NCBI GenBank assembly: GCA_003023565.1
Contig: PXSA01000002.1
Location: 47,691 to 111,690, forward strand
Length of the DNA: 64,000 nucleotides
Direction: 5' to 3'
From: Halobacteriales archaeon QS_9_68_17
GTDB lineage: Archaea; Halobacteriota; Halobacteria; Halobacteriales; Natronoarchaeaceae
The notes beneath the pieces were generated by a model. That model made no database searches, was not told the origin of the DNA, and saw only the letters and a list, made by a program, of their open reading frames with translations. Within the stretch, counting starts at the first letter, position 1, and each line of letters starts with the position of its first letter. The translations under genes and the position numbers were made by a program. This document shows, piece by piece, positions 60,708 to 64,000 of this stretch.

Positions 60708-61280
60708 CTACTCGTCGTACCGCTCGGCCGCCGACTCGAAGCCGAGTTCCGACTGCTCGCGACTCCGGCGGTTCTCCTTCTCCGCGACGGCCTCCGGGTC
60801 CGGGGAGACGTCGTCGGTGACCCGCGCCCAGGAGTCGTGGACCTTCGCGTGGCACCACCGGCAGAGATACACCGTTATCTCGTGTGAGAGCGTCTCGCCG
60901 CCCTGCGCGTCATCAGAACGCGCCGCGTTCTGGTCGCTCGACGGGCGCAGTCCGTCGGCGTACGAGAGGTGGTGCTCCTCCAGCAGCGGGCGCTCGTCGG
61001 AGTGGGCCATCCGGCGCTCCTCCAGGCCGCACCGGACGCACTCGCGGTCGCGGTTGCGCGACCGGAAGTGGGGACAGTCGGCCCACTCCCAGTCGGATCC
61101 GGGATCGACGACCGGACAGGCGAACTCGTCCGCGCGGCGCTCGCGGGCGAACGCCTCGTCCTGCTCCGGGTGCTCGAAGGCGAACCGACACCGGCCGTCG
61201 TCGGTCAGGCGGTCGCAGACGCCCGCGTGCTCGTACGGGTCGTCGACGCCGACGGAGGTCCCCTCGGGCGTCTCCTCCAT
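60708..61280 (-). CDS. HNH-like zinc-finger protein with palindromic insert
   Basis: A 190-residue protein with cysteine/histidine clusters: CDRLTDDGRCRFAFEHPEQD, CPVVDPGSDWEWADCPHFRS, CVRCGLEERRM, then EEHHLSYAD and YLCRWCHAKVHDSWARV, which resembles an HNH endonuclease-type zinc fold. Between HHLSYAD and LSHEITVYLCRWCH an extra hydrophilic stretch of ~20 residues is encoded by palindromic DNA. Start at 61280; upstream in-frame codons are not conserved. Could be a DNA-binding or nuclease protein; unproven. Confidence 0.65.
   Translation of the reverse strand: MEETPEGTSVGVDDPYEHAGVCDRLTDDGRCRFAFEHPEQDEAFARERRADEFACPVVDPGSDWEWADCPHFRSRNRDRECVRCGLEERRMAHSDERPLLEEHHLSYADGLRPSSDQNAARSDDAQGGETLSHEITVYLCRWCHAKVHDSWARVTDDVSPDPEAVAEKENRRSREQSELGFESAAERYDE
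60914..60957. repeat. In-frame palindromes in the HNH-like gene
   Basis: cagaacg/cgttctg around cgccg (60914-60932) is a perfect 7-bp stem with a 5-nt loop, and cgacgg/ccgtcg (60939-60957) follows. Both lie in the extra loop of the protein. Confidence 0.7.
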
Positions 61281-61356
61281 GGAGGGGGATCGACGAGGAG
61301 CGGTTTGAATCCCCCGACACCGCAACGCTTTTTCGCGCTCCTGGACACCCTCGCTC

Positions 61357-61707
61357 GTGCGACTGGTGCACGACCCCACCGACGGCGACCCCCGAACGCT
61401 CGCGAGCGCCGTCGAAACGGCCGACTCCTTCGCCAGCCGGCTGTTCGGCCTGATGTTCCGTGCGTCGGTGCCGGACGACTACGCGCTGGTGTTCCCGTTC
61501 GACGGCGCGAAACGCCGCGGCATCCATACCGCCTTCGTCCGGGTCCCCATCGACGTGGTCTGGGTGGCCGACGGGACGGTCACCCGAGTCGAGACGCTGC
61601 CTCCCTGGCGGAGCGTCGCCCGCGCGGAGGCTGACACCGTCGTCGAACTCGCCGCGGGGGGTGCCGCGGGCGTGAACGCCGGCGACGCGGTCCGTATCGA
61701 GGACTGA
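61357..61707 (+). CDS. DUF192 family protein
   Basis: A 116-residue protein, starting with GTG: SFASRLFGLMFRASVPDDYA, FPFDGAKRRGIHTAFVRVP, DVVWVADGTVTRVETLPPW and AAGVNAGDAVRIED form the DUF192 pattern, a small beta-barrel-like domain present in bacteria and archaea. No signal peptide is visible here, whereas many bacterial members are exported. Function unknown. Confidence 0.8.
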   Translation: MRLVHDPTDGDPRTLASAVETADSFASRLFGLMFRASVPDDYALVFPFDGAKRRGIHTAFVRVPIDVVWVADGTVTRVETLPPWRSVARAEADTVVELAAGGAAGVNAGDAVRIED

Positions 61708-61740
61708 ACGGAAGCGAGGCAATATCTGTCACAACGAACG

Positions 61741-61767
61741 GTTTATACGTTCCCCTCACCCAAGGGG
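61741..61767 (+). promoter_or_regulatory. Promoter region of the LeuA/CimA gene
   Basis: gtttatac (61741-61748) is a good TATA box 40 bp before the GTG start. It is followed by the short stem cccct/agggg (61752-61766), positioned at the likely transcription start, which could serve as a regulatory element. Confidence 0.4.
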
Positions 61768-61787
61768 CAACCGGTTAAGCATGACCG

Positions 61788-63335
61788 GTGGCCGATTTAT
61801 TCGGGGTTCCTCCCGAATCAACTGATCTCACGGACGGTGCCGACGTACAGCTTCTCGACACGACGCTACGGGACGGGGAACAGGCCCCGGGGGTCTCGCT
61901 CACGCCCGAGGAGAAAGCCGAGACAGCCGAAGCGCTCGACCGCGCGAACGTCTCGGTGATAGAGGCGGGCAGCGCCTGCACGGGCGAGGGCGAGCGCCGG
62001 ACGATCCAGCGCGTCACCGACCTCGGACTCGACGCACGGATCACCAGTTTTGCCCGCGGCGTCCAGGGCGACATCGACCTCGCGCTCGACTGCGGCGTCG
62101 ACGGCGTAAACCTCGTCGTCCCCGCCAGCGACCGCCACGTCGAGACGAAGGTGGACACGACCCGCGACGAGGTGGTCGAGAGCACGGTCGACCTCGTCGA
62201 GTACGCCAAAGAACACGGCCTCTGGGTCGAGGTGATCGGCGAGGACGGCTCCCGCGCGGATCTGGAGTTCCTCGAACGCCTCATGGACGCGGCGCTCGAC
62301 GCGGGGGCCGACCGCGTCTGCTACGCCGACACCGTGGGCCACGCCGGCCCGGAGCGGGCCGTCGAAGTCATCTCGCGGCTCTCCGACCTCGGTCCGGTCG
62401 GCACCCACACCCACGACGACCTCGGTCTCGGCGTGACGAACGCGCTCGCGAGCGTCGCCGCGGGGGCCGACCTCGTCCACGCGACGGTCAACGGCCTCGG
62501 CGAGCGCGCCGGCAACGTCGCGCTCGAAGAGGTCGCCATCGCGCTCGACCACTCATACGACATCGAGACGGCGGACACGACGCGGCTCTACGAGCTGGGT
62601 CAGACGGTCGCCCGCGCGACGGGCGTCCAGACCGCGCCGAACAAGGCCGTCACCGGGGCGAACGCCTTCACCCACGAGAGCGGTATCCACACCGACGGGA
62701 CGCTCAAGGACGACGCGATGTACGAGCCGTACCCGCCGGAGAAGGTGGGCCGCGAGCGCCGGATCGTGCTCGGCAAGCACACCGGCCGCGCCGGCGCGCG
62801 GGCCGCCCTCGAAGAGCACGGTCTCGACGTCTCGGACGAGGACCTCACGGAAGTCGTCCGGCGCGTCAAGGAGATCGGCGACCGTGGCAAGCGCGTCACC
62901 GACGCAGACCTGCTCGCCATCGCCGAGGAGGTCACGGGACGCGACCGCGAGCGCCGCGTCGAACTGCAGGACCTCACCGCCGCCAGCGGCGGCGGCACGC
63001 CGACCGCCAGCGTCCGCCTCGAAGCGGACGGCGAGGAGCGCGTCGCCAGCGGCACCGGGAGCGGTCCGGTCGACGCTGCCGTCTCGGCCGTGCGCGAGGC
63101 GCTCGGCGCGGCGGCGGACGCGACGCTCGAATCCTACCACGTCGACGCCATCACCGGCGGCACCGACGCCGTCGTCACGGTCGAGGTGGAGATGAGCCGC
63201 GGGGACCACACCGTCACCGTCGCCGCGAGCGACGCCGACATCACGAGCGCGTCCGTCCAAGCGATGGTCGACGGGCTCGACCGCCTGCTCACGACGCCCG
63301 GCGAGGACGAACAGCCCGTGCTGGCGGACGACTGA
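61788..63335 (+). CDS. 2-isopropylmalate synthase or (R)-citramalate synthase
   Basis: A 515-residue DRE-TIM metallolyase-family enzyme, starting with GTG. Seen: LLDTTLRDGEQAPGVSLTPE (DTTLRDG motif), VIEAGSACTGEGE, LVVPASDRHVETK, ADTVGHAGPERAVE, THTHDDLGLGVTNAL (metal His), VNGLGERAGNVALEEV, THESGIHTDG and GKHTGRAGARAALEEHG. It continues into an ACT-like allosteric domain (residues ~400-515). It begins leucine or isoleucine synthesis; EAGSA and the overall pattern resemble archaeal CimA as well as LeuA, so the substrate is unresolved. Confidence 0.88.
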   Translation: MADLFGVPPESTDLTDGADVQLLDTTLRDGEQAPGVSLTPEEKAETAEALDRANVSVIEAGSACTGEGERRTIQRVTDLGLDARITSFARGVQGDIDLALDCGVDGVNLVVPASDRHVETKVDTTRDEVVESTVDLVEYAKEHGLWVEVIGEDGSRADLEFLERLMDAALDAGADRVCYADTVGHAGPERAVEVISRLSDLGPVGTHTHDDLGLGVTNALASVAAGADLVHATVNGLGERAGNVALEEVAIALDHSYDIETADTTRLYELGQTVARATGVQTAPNKAVTGANAFTHESGIHTDGTLKDDAMYEPYPPEKVGRERRIVLGKHTGRAGARAALEEHGLDVSDEDLTEVVRRVKEIGDRGKRVTDADLLAIAEEVTGRDRERRVELQDLTAASGGGTPTASVRLEADGEERVASGTGSGPVDAAVSAVREALGAAADATLESYHVDAITGGTDAVVTVEVEMSRGDHTVTVAASDADITSASVQAMVDGLDRLLTTPGEDEQPVLADD

Positions 63336-63479
63336 GCCGCGTCGCGGTTCCCTTTCCGAGCCCGGCCGTAGCCGCGCTTCCCGGTGGTCCGTAATACGGT
63401 TTCTCCCGTCAGCACACGTCCCGAAAACGAGAACCCGAATTCGGTGAGTGCGTGTGCAGATGTCTCAGGTTCTCATCAG

Positions 63480-63842
63480 TTAATCGTCGAAAGAGCGTTC
63501 CAGTTCGTACTCGTAACAGCTTCCGTTGTACAGCAGAGTCGGTCTGCCTTCACTTTCACCTTCTACCTGTGCATCGTCTAATGTGTCGTATATGTCCAGC
63601 GTTGCGGAAGAATACTCGGCATCCTCATTGTAATATCCGGTATCAACGATTTCTTCGAGTTTCTCGTCAACAGCAGTTGAGTGACTCCGCTCATCAAAGT
63701 TCACGTCTGCCGAATCCGCATCACATTGCGTGTCGAAGACTGAGATACTCAGCTCCCCGTCGTTGGTAGTGTCCCAGAACAAGCATCCCGAGATACCCGC
63801 CGCAGAAAGGGCACAACTACCGAGTACAGTTCTTCGGCGCAT
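63480..63842 (-). CDS. Small AT-rich Tat lipoprotein next to an IS end
   Basis: A 120-residue lipoprotein: MRRRTVLGSCALSAAGISGC is a twin-arginine lipobox signal. The mature part is acidic (DGELSISVFDTQCDADSADV, ATLDIYDTLDDAQVEGESEG, YNGSCYEYELERSFDD) with one internal Cys pair. Its DNA is clearly less GC-rich than the rest of the window, so horizontal acquisition is likely. It follows the convergent LeuA/CimA gene and precedes the transposon end by 60 bp. Confidence 0.75.
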   Translation of the reverse strand: MRRRTVLGSCALSAAGISGCLFWDTTNDGELSISVFDTQCDADSADVNFDERSHSTAVDEKLEEIVDTGYYNEDAEYSSATLDIYDTLDDAQVEGESEGRPTLLYNGSCYEYELERSFDD

Positions 63843-63902
63843 GGTGATGCCGCAACGATGTATCGATGAGTGCTTTGTCCTTATCCGGAACTAGCGGAAC
63901 GG

Positions 63903-64000
63903 TTGACATCCTCCCCGCCCTGAAGGGCGAGGATTCCGCGAAGCGGAGTTCAAGGTTGCGCGTTTCCTTGGTGGCGAAGTACGCTTTCGCGTCCCACGTC
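63903..64000 (-). mobile_element. Right end of an IS200/IS605-type element with putative omega-RNA 3' hairpin
   Basis: Read on the minus strand, the sequence ends gaatcctcgcccttcagggc then ggggaggatgtcaa at 63903. The perfect stem ctcgccct/agggcg(a/g)gg followed by gaggatgtcaa resembles the 3' hairpin and TTCAA-like end of TnpB-associated guide RNAs (for example the GAATC...GAGGTTCAA end of ISDra2). The element continues off the right edge; no transposase is visible here. The bases left of 63903 would be the guide, beginning ccgttccgctagttccgg. Confidence 0.6.

Noticed and set aside
63336..63479. Duplicate of the LeuA/CimA gene tail before the third lipoprotein
   Set aside because: No convincing match to the gene's 3' end was found by eye, so this junction does not show the duplication seen at 44 and 55.8 kb.

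Overview
The window is chromosomal DNA of a halophilic archaeon (class Halobacteria). The evidence is very high GC, strongly acidic proteins, Tat-type lipoproteins with an RR...GC signature, TATA-box promoters with short leaders, a TFB gene, archaeal XPB-Bax1, and the characteristic haloarchaeal pair glucose dehydrogenase (gdh) plus GfcR regulator. No rRNA, tRNA or CRISPR array was recognised. Gene assignments come from reading translated sequence; no database search was run.

Region by region. 0-6 kb: sugar-acid block with the end of a GntP-type permease, an ASRT-family small-molecule binding protein, gluconate dehydratase (gad), a HAD phosphatase, gdh, and gfcR, which overlaps gdh. This is the upper semiphosphorylative Entner-Doudoroff pathway with its regulator. 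6-12.5 kb: PAPS-reductase-like protein, small membrane proteins, an aldo/keto reductase, a geranylgeranyl reductase and a lipoprotein. 12.7-17 kb: 2-oxoacid:ferredoxin oxidoreductase korAB, a flavin reductase, and a Nudix gene followed by a broken Nudix copy. 17-32 kb: short-chain acyl metabolism and uptake, with methylmalonyl-CoA epimerase and mutase, an acyl-CoA synthetase, a five-gene Liv-type ABC transporter whose LivH has two apparent in-frame deletions, an SDR dehydrogenase, a broken MFS gene and an AtoE-type fatty acid transporter. 32-40 kb: chaperones dnaJ, dnaK and grpE, interrupted by a Rieske fusion protein. 40-48 kb: XPB helicase and Bax1 nuclease for DNA repair, then an rRNA methyltransferase pair and a PAC2 protein. 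48-53 kb: a split histidine kinase and a nitrate/sulfonate-type ABC transporter. 53-64 kb: aminotransferase, UbiA prenyltransferase, GTPase, TFB, a bactofilin-like protein, an HNH-like protein and a LeuA/CimA enzyme, ending in the terminal hairpin of an IS200/IS605 element.

The most unusual signal is structural. At two unrelated convergent gene pairs (bax1 and the COG3270 gene near 44 kb; the UbiA gene and the TGS-GTPase gene near 55.8 kb) the order is the same: complete gene A, an inserted Tat lipoprotein gene, a decayed 3' tail of gene B, a decayed 3' tail of gene A, a second accessory gene, complete gene B. The two tail fragments abut at a short sequence shared by A and B. This is the footprint of an unequal crossover that stacked two alternative cargo genes in one convergent junction. 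Simpler tail repeats lie at the 3' ends of gad and XPB.

A second recurrent signal is a set of short palindromes whose stems vary but stay paired. One class has an 11-nt loop close to TCGCTNCGYYC and another a 5-nt loop. They lie in intergenic DNA and, in frame, inside an acyl-CoA synthetase gene and an HNH-like gene.
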